NCBI GenBank assembly: GCA_964370435.1
Contig: CAYJJG010000003.1
Location: forward strand, 62,001-126,000
From: CALVGQ01 sp964370435
Lineage (GTDB): Bacteria > Bacillota_I > Bacilli_A > Erysipelotrichales > Erysipelotrichaceae
DNA: 64,000 nucleotides
Direction: 5' to 3'
Below the pieces are notes generated by a model that worked only from the letters and a program-made list of their open reading frames with translations, did no database searches and had not been told where the DNA came from. This document shows positions 9,064-17,930 of this stretch, in pieces. The position numbers and the translations under genes are program-made. Position 1 is the stretch's first letter, and each line of letters begins with the position of its first letter.

Positions 9064-9397
9064 GATTAAACTCCACTACAGGCTGATCACCCCATAGCTT
9101 ATCTAAAGCATATAGAGTACGATCACTTTCATTAAATAAATGGATTATCACTTCATAACAATCAATCAATATCCAAGTGCTTTGTTTATCCCCTTCAACT
9201 TTTCTAATCGTATATCCAGCATTAGCTAGTGCCTCTTCGAGATAGTCTATTAATGACCATGCTAAACGCACATTTGAAGTAGAAGCTATTACAAAATAAT
9301 CATAATCTGCTGAAATCGCACGAAAATCTAAAGCTTTTATAGCAGTAGCATGATGTACATCGAGTTCTTTAACAATTAATTTTAATAAATCAGACAT
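9053..9397 (-). CDS. rsfS: Ribosomal silencing factor RsfS
   Basis: RsfS (YbeB/YqeL/DUF143) binds ribosomal protein uL14 and blocks subunit joining when nutrients are short. The 114 residues include the family core: FVIASTSNVR, a helix, then GDKQSTWILIDCYEVIIHLF and a C-terminal LDKLWGD. It sits in the standard place between nadD/yqeK and yqeM, overlapping both neighbours. Confidence 0.92.
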   Translation of the reverse strand: MSDLLKLIVKELDVHHATAIKALDFRAISADYDYFVIASTSNVRLAWSLIDYLEEALANAGYTIRKVEGDKQSTWILIDCYEVIIHLFNESDRTLYALDKLWGDQPVVEFNHEL

Positions 9398-10421
9398 GTT
9401 TATCTCCTATTTTCTTTAAGTGCTCTTCTAATTCTTTTTTAACTAAAGCTAATCCTGCCTCTAAATCTCGCATGCTAACTTCAATGAACTCTTTAGTATC
9501 ATAAGGTCTAAGTGGTTCACATTTATCAGCAATAAAAAGTATTTTAGCCAATTTAGATTGCCCATTGCCTGTAGTATGATGCATAATTGCTGACAATAAT
9601 TCACGATCATAAATACCAAGTTGCTGTTTAAGTTGTATTGTCGCTATCCACTGATGCCATACTTTGTGATGATAGTGAATATGTTCTTCAAAATAGTTTT
9701 CCATAATCTTTTTTGCTAAATCTTTATCAATTTCTTTACTATAGTCATGCAACAAACCACAAAGATATGCTTTTTTCTCATCTACTCCATGTGCTTTAGC
9801 AAGTTTTTGAGCCAATTTAGCACACGAAACACTATGTTCAAAACGTTTTTTTGATAAGTGGTGTTTCATCATTGCTTCAATATATAGTTGATGCTCTAAA
9901 ATTAGTTTTCTAACTTTTTTATCTATTTGATAAAATGCTCCCTGGCGTACTTGAGTAGAACTTTCTATTTGATTGATTGATGGAATAAAAAGAATCTTAG
10001 GATCTTTCTTTATTTGATTTAATTCACGATGAACACACACCATATCTACTAAATTTAATAAAGAATCAATTTCTTTCCACCTGGATAACTTTTGGTATTG
10101 ATCATCTCCAATAATAAAATAAAATTGTTTATCAGGATGTATTTTTTTAAGCTTTCTAACTGTGTTGATAGTATAATTTGGCGTTTTCAATTCCTTTTCA
10201 ACCGTGCATAATTTAAAATGACGTTGTCCTGAAATAGCAGCTTTAATCATTTTACAGCGTAGTAAAAAAGAAGTAAGTTGGCGATCTTTCAATGGAGTAA
10301 TATGGGTAGGAATAAACCAAACCTCATCTACATTTAAAGTCTTTCTTACTTGCTTAGCTATTTGTATATGTCCCTTGTGAATCGGATCAAAACTTCCACC
10401 AAATAATGCTATTTTTTTCAT
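9390..10421 (-). CDS. nadD: Fused nicotinate-nucleotide adenylyltransferase (NadD) and YqeK-type HD hydrolase
   Basis: Residues 1 to about 185 are NadD, which adenylates nicotinate mononucleotide in NAD synthesis: nucleotidyltransferase motif GGSFDPIHKGHI, then IIGDDQYQKLSRW and the late motif ISSTQVR-like IESSTQVRQG. Residues about 190 to 343 are an HD domain with KKRFEHSVSCAKLA and GLLHDYSKEI, matching YqeK, a family reported to hydrolyse Ap4A. In Bacillus these are two neighbouring genes; here one continuous frame of 343 codons covers both with no stop or shift. It overlaps yhbY by 4 bp. Confidence 0.92.
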   Translation of the reverse strand: MKKIALFGGSFDPIHKGHIQIAKQVRKTLNVDEVWFIPTHITPLKDRQLTSFLLRCKMIKAAISGQRHFKLCTVEKELKTPNYTINTVRKLKKIHPDKQFYFIIGDDQYQKLSRWKEIDSLLNLVDMVCVHRELNQIKKDPKILFIPSINQIESSTQVRQGAFYQIDKKVRKLILEHQLYIEAMMKHHLSKKRFEHSVSCAKLAQKLAKAHGVDEKKAYLCGLLHDYSKEIDKDLAKKIMENYFEEHIHYHHKVWHQWIATIQLKQQLGIYDRELLSAIMHHTTGNGQSKLAKILFIADKCEPLRPYDTKEFIEVSMRDLEAGLALVKKELEEHLKKIGDKHV

Positions 10422-10708
10422 GGTAAAATTATTTGCGGTTCCTTACCTTCACGATAAAATATAATAGTTCTACCAATGATTTGTACGATAGCACTGTTTG
10501 TTGCAGCAGCAATATCAAATGCTACCTCACGAACATCAGCTTCACAGCTTTTAAGACAGCTCACTTTTACTAATTCATGAGCTTCTAATGCATTATCTAT
10601 CGTTTTATTTAAATTGGGTGTACAACCATCTTTTCCAACTTGAAAAAGTGGTCTTAATGAATTTGCTTTTGCCTTTAAAAAGCTTTTTTGTTTATTGTTT
10701 AACATCAT
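10418..10708 (-). CDS. yhbY: YhbY/YqeI CRM-domain RNA-binding protein
   Basis: Small ribosome-assembly factor associated with pre-50S particles. The 96 residues show the CRM-domain pattern: LKAKANSLRPLFQVGKDGCT with the GxxG-like loop, then an amphipathic helix, LVKVSCLK, and IIGRTIIFYRE at the end. The start codon overlaps the yqeH stop (ATGA), and AAAGG lies 7 nt before it. Confidence 0.9.
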   Translation of the reverse strand: MMLNNKQKSFLKAKANSLRPLFQVGKDGCTPNLNKTIDNALEAHELVKVSCLKSCEADVREVAFDIAAATNSAIVQIIGRTIIFYREGKEPQIILP

Positions 10709-11763
10709 ATCATTGCCTTTCTCTGTGTTATATTAACACTTTTTGGTACATAGATTACTACTTTATCCATCCCTTCACTGACACTAAGCCAGCCAAGTCC
10801 ATAAATACAAAAATCTTCTTTTCCATTTAAATCATCAAATATTAGACGTTTAAATGTTTTAAAATCTTCAGTAACCGTAGGTCTTAACATCTTACCTTGA
10901 TGATTTTCCCATAACTCATCAGCAGTATGTTGTTTACCGCGATGAATTGCTAGACGATTACTTATATAAAATACAACAGAGGTGCTTTTTTTGCAATAAC
11001 AATCAATACGACATAAACCTCCTACCGCAAAACTCTGGTTTTCCCATAATTGATAAATTTGTGGTTTAAAGCGAGAATCTGGTAATATTTGCTTTAAATC
11101 CTTATCTCTCACCGCCAACATCATACTTTCATGATTTGTAATTCCTGGAGTATCATACCACGAAACACCATCCACTTGAATTTTATTGAAATCCAAAGTA
11201 GTACCAGGATATCGAGTTACGGTTAGTGCAGTACTTCTTAGTAAACTATTGAGCAAAGTGCTTTTACCTGCATTAGCTTTCCCCATAAAAATTACCGTAT
11301 TATCAGTGGTATGTTTTTTTATATTTTCTCTTAAAAGTTCAATATCTTCACGACTTTTCTGATGTACTAAGCTAATCCCAACAAAGTTGAGTTGCAACTC
11401 TTTAAAACGACTATTTAAAAAAGATACTAATTTTTCATCTCCAACTGTTAGGGGTAATAAATCACATTTTGTTAATACAAACAATACATCTCTACCAATA
11501 AAAAGTCGCTGCATTCCCTTTAATAATCCTGCTTCAAAATCAACACAGTCTACTACCCAAACAATCAATCCTTTTAAAGCACTAGCCTTAGTTATCACTT
11601 CAGCTTCTTCAATATTTTCTTTCATAGAAATCATGACATCATCATAATGTGTCAACCTAAAACACCTTTGACAATATTGAACTTCTTTCTTAGGACTATA
11701 TCCTAATTCTTGTGGGTGTTCAAACTGTAGTTTAATACCACATCCTTTACAGTTTATATCCAT
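10705..11763 (-). CDS. yqeH: Circularly permuted GTPase YqeH, 30S assembly
   Basis: YqeH helps mature the 30S subunit. The 352-residue protein begins with a zinc finger (CKGCG near residue 5 and CQRC near 31). The G motifs then run in permuted order: G4 LTKCD, then G1 GKANAGKST, G2 YPGTT, and G3 DTPGI. A C-terminal RNA-binding region follows. It overlaps yqeG by 17 bp. Unlike Bacillus, no aroE lies between yqeH and yhbY. Confidence 0.94.
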   Translation of the reverse strand: MDINCKGCGIKLQFEHPQELGYSPKKEVQYCQRCFRLTHYDDVMISMKENIEEAEVITKASALKGLIVWVVDCVDFEAGLLKGMQRLFIGRDVLFVLTKCDLLPLTVGDEKLVSFLNSRFKELQLNFVGISLVHQKSREDIELLRENIKKHTTDNTVIFMGKANAGKSTLLNSLLRSTALTVTRYPGTTLDFNKIQVDGVSWYDTPGITNHESMMLAVRDKDLKQILPDSRFKPQIYQLWENQSFAVGGLCRIDCYCKKSTSVVFYISNRLAIHRGKQHTADELWENHQGKMLRPTVTEDFKTFKRLIFDDLNGKEDFCIYGLGWLSVSEGMDKVVIYVPKSVNITQRKAMI

Positions 11764-12283
11764 AATATACTCCTTTTTTAAATTGTTTTCTAAAAGTTAA
11801 ATATTGAATAACTCTTTTTTCTATAATTCGACTAAACTTAGTATGATTACTATCCACCTCTACTAGAGGATCAGTAAATATAGTATACATATGGCATCGA
11901 TTACCACCTAATATATCTGTGCATAATTGATCTCCTATTACCACTACTTTTTGATTATTTAATTGTTGTTTTTTTAATAATTGCTTATAGTTTCTTTTAA
12001 ACGGTTTACAAAAGAAGGCACTAAACTCTACTTCCAAAGCGTTCGCAAAAGGTGCTATTCGTGATGAAGTATTATTAGAGCATAATATAACTTTGAAACC
12101 TATTTCTTGAGCATGTTTTACAAATATTCTTGCATCTTCATTAGGTAGTATCTGATCAAATGCTGCTAAGGTATTATCAAGATCACAAAGCAGGATATTG
12201 TATCCATCATTAAATAATCTTTTTAAATCAATATTATAGATGTTTTTAACATAACTTTGTGGTTTAAAATATTTAATAATCAC
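11747..12283 (-). CDS. yqeG: HAD-family (IIIA) phosphatase YqeG
   Basis: HAD phosphatase of the YqeG group, with motif I DLDNTLA, motif II CSNN, and motif III GDQLCTDILGGNR. An open frame begins at GTG 12292, but the AGGAG site then sits too close. GTG 12283 lies about 8 nt downstream of AGGAG and gives an N-terminus IIKYFKPQSYVKNIY that lines up with the known family start. I therefore choose 12283 (178 residues). First gene of the yqe cluster; cellular substrate not established. Confidence 0.88.
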   Translation of the reverse strand: MIIKYFKPQSYVKNIYNIDLKRLFNDGYNILLCDLDNTLAAFDQILPNEDARIFVKHAQEIGFKVILCSNNTSSRIAPFANALEVEFSAFFCKPFKRNYKQLLKKQQLNNQKVVVIGDQLCTDILGGNRCHMYTIFTDPLVEVDSNHTKFSRIIEKRVIQYLTFRKQFKKGVYYGYKL

Positions 12284-12305
12284 TACCATCACTCCTACAC
12301 GCTGT

Positions 12306-12334
12306 ATTATAACAAAATTCTAACTAACAAAAAA
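12306..12334 (-). promoter_or_regulatory. Possible promoter of the yqe cluster
   Basis: A perfect TATAAT (minus strand, 12306-12311) stands 23 bp before yqeG. The -35 at a 17-bp spacing is only a T-run (12329-12334), so the match is one-sided. Confidence 0.35.
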
Positions 12335-12356
12335 GGACAATATATTAAAACATAGC

Positions 12357-12584
12357 TTATTTATGAGACCATGAATAGTATTCCTGGTCTTTTTCGCTAT
12401 TTAATTCCTCTATAGAATCGGGTTCATATAGATAAAAAGTATTATCACAATAAAGTTCTTTGAAATCATCAAGTTGTAAAGTATAGGTTGCTTGATCACT
12501 TTTCACTATTACTTTATCTTTCTTTAAAGCAAGATATTGTACACCATTATTCATAGTTACGACTATTTCTTTATCTTGCAACAT
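12357..12584 (-). CDS. Small conserved-looking protein, function unknown
   Basis: Encodes 75 residues from ATG 12584, which has AAAGGAAG 8 nt upstream; a longer frame to 12620 overlaps the M42 peptidase and lacks a site. The sequence is acidic at the C-terminus and looks like a short beta-rich domain (MLQDKEIVVTMNNGVQYLAL then VIVKSDQATYTLQ). It has no signal peptide or membrane segment. It lies 20 bp after the M42 peptidase gene, in the same direction. I do not recognise the family. Confidence 0.6.
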   Translation of the reverse strand: MLQDKEIVVTMNNGVQYLALKKDKVIVKSDQATYTLQLDDFKELYCDNTFYLYEPDSIEELNSEKDQEYYSWSHK

Positions 12585-12603
12585 GATTAAAACTTCCTTT
12601 AAA

Positions 12604-13647
12604 TTATAGCTCTTCATCATCTAACAAATAAGCAACTATTAATTTAGCTGCGTTTTCAACCCCTTCTATATGTGTTCTTTCCATACCATGACTATTGGCA
12701 ACTCCAGGACCTATTAAACCACCTTTAATGTTATTACCTGCTCTTAAGGCAGCGCTAGTATCAGATCCATAATAGGGAAATACATCAACTGCATAATTTA
12801 ATTTATTTTTTTGTGCTAAAGCGATAAATTTAGAAACTAATTGATAATCATAGGGACCACTTGAATCTTTAGCACAAATAGATACATTGTATTCATTACC
12901 ATTTAAATCTTTACCTACACAACCCATATCTATAGATACTAATTCACTAATTTCACCAGGAATATGACTACTTCCATGCCCTACCTCTTCAAAACAAGAA
13001 ATCAATATATAGGTAGTATTAGGAAGTTTAATAAGGTCTTCTTTTAACTTTTTTAAAATTACCAATAAAATCGCAACGGATATCTTGTCATCTAAAAAAC
13101 GACTTTTAATGAATCCACTTTTAGTGATTTCAGTTTTAGGATCAATACTAATAATATCTCCGCTCTGTATCCCTAAAGCTAAGACATCTTCTTTTGAATG
13201 GACTTGTTCATCAATTTTTACTTCCATTGTCTCTTCATTTCTAGAAAGGGTTGTTGCATCTTTAAAAACATGTACTGCACTGCTAGTAGATAATATTGTT
13301 CCACTATATATTTTATTATTTCTTGTAATGATGCGGCAATACTCTCCGTCTAAAGTGTTTAGTATCGGACCACCTAAAGAAGTAAAAGTAAGGGTTCCAT
13401 CACTTTTAATAGAGCGTACCATTAAACCTAAAGTATCTACATGCCCGCTAAGTCCAATTACTTTTTGATTACTTTGACCTTCTACTTTAATTATCAGATT
13501 CCCTTTGTTGGTAGTTTCATAGGTATATCCCTGTACATCAAGAAACCCTTTAATGTAAGTTATTATATTTTGGGTATATCCTGTTGGGCTATCGATAGCT
13601 AAGATGTTTTTAGCCATGCTCATAATGTCTTGTATATTTATGTCCAT
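12604..13647 (-). CDS. M42-family metallo-aminopeptidase (glutamyl aminopeptidase/FrvX type)
   Basis: Cytoplasmic dinuclear metal aminopeptidase forming large tetrahedral particles in characterised members. Motifs visible: LSGHVDTLGLMV (metal His and Asp), SRFLDDKISVA, CFEEVGHG with the catalytic Glu pair, and a C-terminal NSHGMERTHIEGV containing the last metal His. ATG 13647 is preceded by AAGGAG at 6 nt and gives 347 residues; the longer frame to 13689 has no site. It diverges from the LytTR gene. Confidence 0.88.
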   Translation of the reverse strand: MDINIQDIMSMAKNILAIDSPTGYTQNIITYIKGFLDVQGYTYETTNKGNLIIKVEGQSNQKVIGLSGHVDTLGLMVRSIKSDGTLTFTSLGGPILNTLDGEYCRIITRNNKIYSGTILSTSSAVHVFKDATTLSRNEETMEVKIDEQVHSKEDVLALGIQSGDIISIDPKTEITKSGFIKSRFLDDKISVAILLVILKKLKEDLIKLPNTTYILISCFEEVGHGSSHIPGEISELVSIDMGCVGKDLNGNEYNVSICAKDSSGPYDYQLVSKFIALAQKNKLNYAVDVFPYYGSDTSAALRAGNNIKGGLIGPGVANSHGMERTHIEGVENAAKLIVAYLLDDEEL

Positions 13648-13750
13648 GTTGTTCTCCTTCATTTTTACCCTATTAGTATAGCATAACAAGTACTTATTCC
13701 TATTTTTTTTACCACTTAAACCACTATATCAACCTCTTACACCATAAATA

Positions 13751-13778
13751 TTTACATATCATTATTTCATGTTAAACT
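13751..13778 (+). promoter_or_regulatory. Possible promoter of the LytTR operon
   Basis: TTTACA (13751-13756) and TAAACT (13773-13778) are separated by 16 bp and lie 30 bp before the LytTR start. LytTR proteins often bind their own promoter, but I see no clear pair of LytTR direct repeats here. Confidence 0.4.
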
Positions 13779-13807
13779 TGAATTATGTTTAAGAAGGGAA
13801 AGATGAG

Positions 13808-14249
13808 ATGAAGATTGTTTTAGATTTAGAAGAAANNNNNNNNNNATATCCGCTGTAAACACTTAAGCAAAGAGGTTATAGAAATACAGCAAGTTTTAGA
13901 AGAGATTGCTTCTAAAAGAAGAGAAATAACCGTTACTAAAGAGGATGTTGAGTATTATATTACACTAGATAAAGTCTTATTTTTTGAAACATCAGGTAGA
14001 GAAATCATGCTTCATACTGAAAAAAACTCTTTTATAGTAAAGTATAAATTATATGAACTTGAAGCTCTTCTTCCTAGTAATTTTTCTAGAGTTTCTAAAT
14101 CTTGCATAATCAATATTGCTAAAGTATATTCAATACATCGAAATAGTTTCAGTAATGCCATGATTGCATTTCACAATTCATTAAAACAAGTTTCAGTTTC
14201 ACGCTCATACTACAAAGATTTTAAATTTAGAATGGATAACAGGAGGTAA
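13808..14249 (+). CDS. LytTR-domain DNA-binding regulator (interrupted by an assembly gap)
   Basis: Stand-alone LytTR transcription factor. ATG 13808 follows AAGGGAAAGATGAG. The first nine codons (MKIVLDLEE) run into ten Ns at 13836-13845, and the frame resumes as IRCKHLSKEVIEIQQ. The gap length as written puts the two sides in different frames, so the true gap is not ten bases. The LytTR domain fills the rest, with YYITLDKVLFFE, NFSRVSKSCIINI and SVSRSYYKDF. The stop lies 5 bp before the LiaF-like gene, inside its AGGAGGT site, so the two form an operon. Confidence 0.85.
13836..13845. other. Assembly gap (10 N) inside the LytTR gene
   Basis: Ten Ns with matching protein family on both sides. 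The reading frames on the two sides do not agree across ten bases, so this is a placeholder length. Confidence 0.98.
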
Positions 14250-14254
14250 ACATT

Positions 14255-14971
14255 ATGAATAAATCAGCAAATTTATTTTGGGGAGTCGGATTAATTGTAG
14301 CAGCGATATTATTTTTACTATATCAATTAGGGTATATAGTTAGTTTTAATTTATTTACTTATATACTATCTGCTTTTTTAGGATATTCTTTATTTAAAGG
14401 AATCCAAAGAAAAAAGATTAGTACTATCATATTTTCATTTGGAGGTCTTTATTATTTCCTACATGGATATTTTATGTTACCCTATCTGCATTTTATATCA
14501 CTTTTCTTTATTTGCCTTTTATTAAGCATAGGATTCTCTTTAATTTTTAATAAGAAACCGAAAATGTATGCAAACTTTGAATGGGATGATTTTAAGTATA
14601 ACAACTACACTTCTAGTGAAGATGAAGTATTTTATGAATTTGTAGATGATGAAAAAATTATTTCTAATTTTAGTTCAACAGAAAAATATATTAATGATGA
14701 AGATTTTAAACATTTAAATATTGAAAGCTCATTTAGTTCTGTGAAAGTATATTTCGGTGATGCTCATATAATAGATAATCAAGCGACAGTCAATGTTGAT
14801 ATAAGTTTCGGAAGTGCAACATTATTCATTCCTAAAAATTGGGCTATAAAACCTAATATCCACAATACTTTTGGAGGTGTTAAAATTTCTGGAAAGCCAG
14901 TAAACCCTGACAAAACACTACATATTGTTGGGGATGTAAACTTTAGTAGTTTAGAAATTATTTTTATATAA
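14255..14971 (+). CDS. LiaF-like membrane protein paired with LytTR regulator
   Basis: The 238-residue protein has four hydrophobic segments within residues 1-105, an acidic linker, and a soluble C-terminal domain (about 150-238) with HLNIESSFSSVKVYFGDA and FGSATLFIPKNW. This is the pattern of the LiaF/YvqF C-terminal domain found in envelope-stress proteins. Such proteins are commonly encoded beside LytTR regulators and are thought to modulate them from the membrane; that role is inferred here from context. AGGAGGTAAACATT precedes the ATG. Confidence 0.72.
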   Translation: MNKSANLFWGVGLIVAAILFLLYQLGYIVSFNLFTYILSAFLGYSLFKGIQRKKISTIIFSFGGLYYFLHGYFMLPYLHFISLFFICLLLSIGFSLIFNKKPKMYANFEWDDFKYNNYTSSEDEVFYEFVDDEKIISNFSSTEKYINDEDFKHLNIESSFSSVKVYFGDAHIIDNQATVNVDISFGSATLFIPKNWAIKPNIHNTFGGVKISGKPVNPDKTLHIVGDVNFSSLEIIFI

Positions 14972-15001
14972 TATACTAATTTCTAATTTTATAAAATAAT
15001 T

Positions 15002-15035
15002 AAAGTCCACTATACTCTAATAAAGTGGACTTTTT
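15002..15035 (+). terminator. Rho-independent terminator of the LytTR-LiaF operon
   Basis: AAAGTCCACT (15002-15011) pairs perfectly with AGTGGACTTT (15024-15033) and is followed by further Ts. The 10-bp stem is 30 bp after the stop. Confidence 0.85.
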
Positions 15036-15080
15036 AATTATTTAATACTATTAAGTTAGGTAAAGTTCTTATAGCGTTAA

Positions 15081-15094
15081 GTATGCTTAACCTT
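15081..15094. repeat. 14-bp direct repeat, left copy
   Basis: GTATGCTTAACCTT here is identical to 15953-15966, and the adjacent bases are partly similar. The two copies flank the decayed ATPase gene. The right copy lies in the last codons of the M14 peptidase gene, so the left one may mark the far end of an insertion. Confidence 0.6.
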
Positions 15095-15109
15095 AAAACT
15101 TCCAGTACA

Positions 15110-15937
15110 TCAATATAAATTTAATAATTTTATATAAGACTGTTTATTGCCACTAAAAATATTCTTTTTGCTAACAATTTCCATGTCAATTAATGTCTTT
15201 AGATATTTTGCTGTTTTTAAAGAGTCTACATTCAACTTATTGGCAATTTCTTCATCCTTTATACATCGTTTAGTTAGTGTATATAATATCGAATTATACA
15301 AACTCAATTCTCTTAGACCATTTGCCAGTAAGTGCTGCTCCACATACCTTAGGGAAGAAAATTTATCAAACAATAGTCTTTTCACATTTTCTTCAAATCC
15401 TATACTTTCATCAATTAATGACAAGTAGTATGGATGTGTTGAAAACAAGGACAACTATTTTATTTTATCGGCACATTAGAGGATGATAAAAACTGCAAAG
15501 CTACATTATAAGGCATCGTATTTATTTTCATTTAAAATGTATTTCTTTTAAATAAGGGATGAGCATTATCTTTAATCATATTCTCAAAAAAACTAACATT
15601 AGCACCACTTAATAAGAGTTTAATTCTACCATTTATGCAAACATGGTCAATTAACTCTTGAAGCATGTTAGAAAAGCCTTTGATTTGTAATTCTAGATGG
15701 GGATACTCATCAATAACAATTACAACATTATCATTATTAACTCTTTCAATTACATATCTTAGCACTTAATCAAATCTTTCAAATTTAATATATGAAGGAA
15801 TCTCAATGATTTCTTTGATGATTTCAATAAAATTCATTATGTTAATTTGCTCAGTAGCCTCTTTCACTTGAAAATGGATAGATTTTTTATTTGAACAAAA
15901 TTCTTTTATTAGCTTTTTATATTCAGTAGCACAAGTA
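15110..15937 (-). pseudogene. Decayed archaeal-type ATPase (ATPase_2/DUF234 family)
   Basis: Read on the minus strand, the pieces line up with one AAA-type ATPase of the ATPase_2 family. The order is a remnant near 15937 (ATEYKKLIKEF, where the Walker A GKTE would be), KSIHFQVKEATEQIN, the Walker B VVIVIDEYPHL, NPLFKRNTF-like AHPLFKRNTF, and a C-terminal DUF234 part beginning PYYLSLIDES and ending KYLKTLIDMEIVSKK. In-frame stops occur just before the Walker B piece (near 15767) and after KRNTF (15532), and the C-terminal piece (15110-15454) is in another frame. The N-terminus including Walker A is lost. It is clearly non-functional as an ATPase. Confidence 0.85.
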
Positions 15938-15939
15938 TT

Positions 15940-17631
15940 TTATAATGTTATCGTATGCTTAACCTTTCCTATTCTTCCTCCACTACAAATCAAATCAACT
16001 GTAGTTCCTTTTTTAGCTTTTATTACCCAGGTAATCGCTTTACACAGTTCACTATTTTGAACAGATAAGACATGACCATAATATCCCTTAGCACTCATAT
16101 TCATGATGCCACCAAGATGCCCTATCTTTTGTGTTAGTTTTCCTTCTATTGGTGCTATATCACCTTGAATTTCAACACTTAATTCTTTAAATGCTTTATT
16201 TTTTAATACTTCTTTAAAAACATAAGTAGGCATGTATCCATGATTACCAACAACAGCTTTTATTTTATATACCTCTTCACTTATCTCTTCTATATCAACT
16301 TTATCAAAATATACTTTAGGTAATGTTTTTATTGCACGATAAATGAAACGAGTATGTTTTTCAACTTCTTGATATAAAAATCCTTTGGGTGGATTTTGAA
16401 AAATAAATTTAGTATTATAGCCACCAATTTCCACTTCACCTAATTGTGAATGAGCATGTTTTTGCCATGGCTTAAAGCCATCTTCTTTAGCTACATGTTC
16501 ATCTACCCACTTTAATATATTATAAGCTTCTTGTTCTTTTTCTTGTTCACTTACCTCTTCTTTTGGTGGGTAACTCATTGCATTCCCTGCACGAATATTT
16601 AAATCCCAACACTCGATTGCGATAGTTGGTATTCCTAACATGAAGTGACAGAAATCACAAAAACTTCCATAAATACCTACTTCCATAGATTTAGGAAAAT
16701 ATTCATCATAAATATTCACTGCTGGATACTTATTTTCTTCTTCAGCCATTTTAGCTAATGTTTTATTCAATTCAACGTCTTCTTTATTAGTATTTTTACG
16801 ACTTTGATATCCTGGCGTATATAAATTTTGACCTCCTGATGTATGCATATCTAATACAAAACAAACATTAGGATGTGCTATTAAAAAATCCGCATTAGCT
16901 TTAGTTTCTACGTTTGCTAAAGGATAATCCCCAGCCCCTGGCTGCTTGTCGTCCGCTTGCCAACTAAAAGGGTAGTTGCGATTAAAATCATTGCCTTGTG
17001 TTGAAGGCGCTTGAACAATATTTAAACCATCAAAATCTAAAATTGTCCCTTCTTCATAGACATTATAAAATTCACCCACTATGTCATCAGGAAGACGTTT
17101 TGACATTAACCTTGAATCTAATTTTGATTTTTTCCATGTTCCATAAGGTGTTTGAATACGCATTAGACGAATAGCACCATCATTGTCCAAATCCTTTTTA
17201 TTAAGTCCTGGATTCTCTTCATCGTACATATACTGAATTGGTGAGGACCGTAGTGTATTAGGTTTCGTTAAATAATGCTCTGATCCATCGGGTGACAAAC
17301 GTGGAACCGCATAAATAGTGTAATTTTCTAATATTACCTTCACTTCTTCACTTTCAAGATTTGAAAAAATAGTATCTAGGAAATACATTACTGTCATACA
17401 ACCTGTGACCTCACCGGCATGAATATTACCTTCTATATAAAATGCTGGTTTATCTTCAAAGTTTCCTGTATTTAAATCAGTAATCTCCATTAACCATACT
17501 TCTCTTCCTTGTGGTGTAACACAAAGACTTCTTAATTTAGTGAATTGTGGATATTCTAAAGCATATTTATTGAGAATATCACTTATTTCTTGATAATTAT
17601 AATACTGTTCATACGAATATTGATAGTTCAT
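15940..17631 (-). CDS. M14-family zinc carboxypeptidase
   Basis: Zinc carboxypeptidase-like protein of 563 residues. The metal motif HxxE is in EGNIHAGEVTG near residue 70, the third zinc ligand in VLDMHTSGGQN near residue 265, and a likely catalytic Glu in TIAIECWDLN. No signal peptide is evident at MNYQYSYEQYYN, so it may act in the cytoplasm. The C-terminal 160 residues form an extra beta-rich domain. The last codons contain the right copy of the 14-bp repeat. The peptide substrate cannot be inferred. Confidence 0.85.
   Translation of the reverse strand: MNYQYSYEQYYNYQEISDILNKYALEYPQFTKLRSLCVTPQGREVWLMEITDLNTGNFEDKPAFYIEGNIHAGEVTGCMTVMYFLDTIFSNLESEEVKVILENYTIYAVPRLSPDGSEHYLTKPNTLRSSPIQYMYDEENPGLNKKDLDNDGAIRLMRIQTPYGTWKKSKLDSRLMSKRLPDDIVGEFYNVYEEGTILDFDGLNIVQAPSTQGNDFNRNYPFSWQADDKQPGAGDYPLANVETKANADFLIAHPNVCFVLDMHTSGGQNLYTPGYQSRKNTNKEDVELNKTLAKMAEEENKYPAVNIYDEYFPKSMEVGIYGSFCDFCHFMLGIPTIAIECWDLNIRAGNAMSYPPKEEVSEQEKEQEAYNILKWVDEHVAKEDGFKPWQKHAHSQLGEVEIGGYNTKFIFQNPPKGFLYQEVEKHTRFIYRAIKTLPKVYFDKVDIEEISEEVYKIKAVVGNHGYMPTYVFKEVLKNKAFKELSVEIQGDIAPIEGKLTQKIGHLGGIMNMSAKGYYGHVLSVQNSELCKAITWVIKAKKGTTVDLICSGGRIGKVKHTITL
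15953..15966. repeat. 14-bp direct repeat, right copy
   Basis: GTATGCTTAACCTT, identical to 15081-15094, lying inside the 3' end of the M14 peptidase gene. Confidence 0.6.
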
Positions 17632-17760
17632 AAATTTCCTCCTAAAATAATATCTTTATTATACAACAGGTAATCTATTAAAAAAAGAAAACAACTTAAA
17701 TGCCCCTATTATTTTAAAACATAGTTAAAATATAGTTCTAAACTTTATTTCTTCTAACAT

Positions 17761-17807
17761 AAAAAAAACGCGCCCTTTCTAATTGTCTCCAATTATTGGG
17801 GTGCGGT
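17761..17807 (-). terminator. Terminator after tRNA-Ser
   Basis: On the minus strand CGCACCC and GGGCGCG (one mismatch) close a hairpin whose inner arm TAATTG-GAGA-CAATTA is perfect, followed by a run of eight Ts. It lies about 30 bp downstream of the tRNA. Confidence 0.75.
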
Positions 17808-17837
17808 TCATGTCTTTTGATAGTTTTATTTTAAAAT

Positions 17838-17925
17838 TGGCGAGGAGCATGAGATTCGAACTCACGGAAGCTTGCACTTCGCCACCTTTCCAAGATGGTG
17901 CCTTAAACCGCTCGGCCAACTCCTC
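17838..17925 (-). tRNA. tRNA-Ser (GGA)
   Basis: An 88-nt cloverleaf with CCA encoded. The acceptor GAGGAGT pairs with GCTCCTC. The anticodon stem CCATC/GGTGG encloses the loop TTGGAAA (anticodon GGA). A long variable arm typical of tRNA-Ser follows, then the T arm GTGAG-TTCGAAT-CTCAT. It starts 5 bp after the stop of the CPBP-like gene and may be co-transcribed with it. Confidence 0.95.
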
Positions 17926-17930
17926 ACTAT

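Noticed and set aside
15110..15765. Two separate small genes
   Set aside because: Both pieces match successive parts of one ATPase_2 protein with in-frame stops and a frame change between, so they are one pseudogene.
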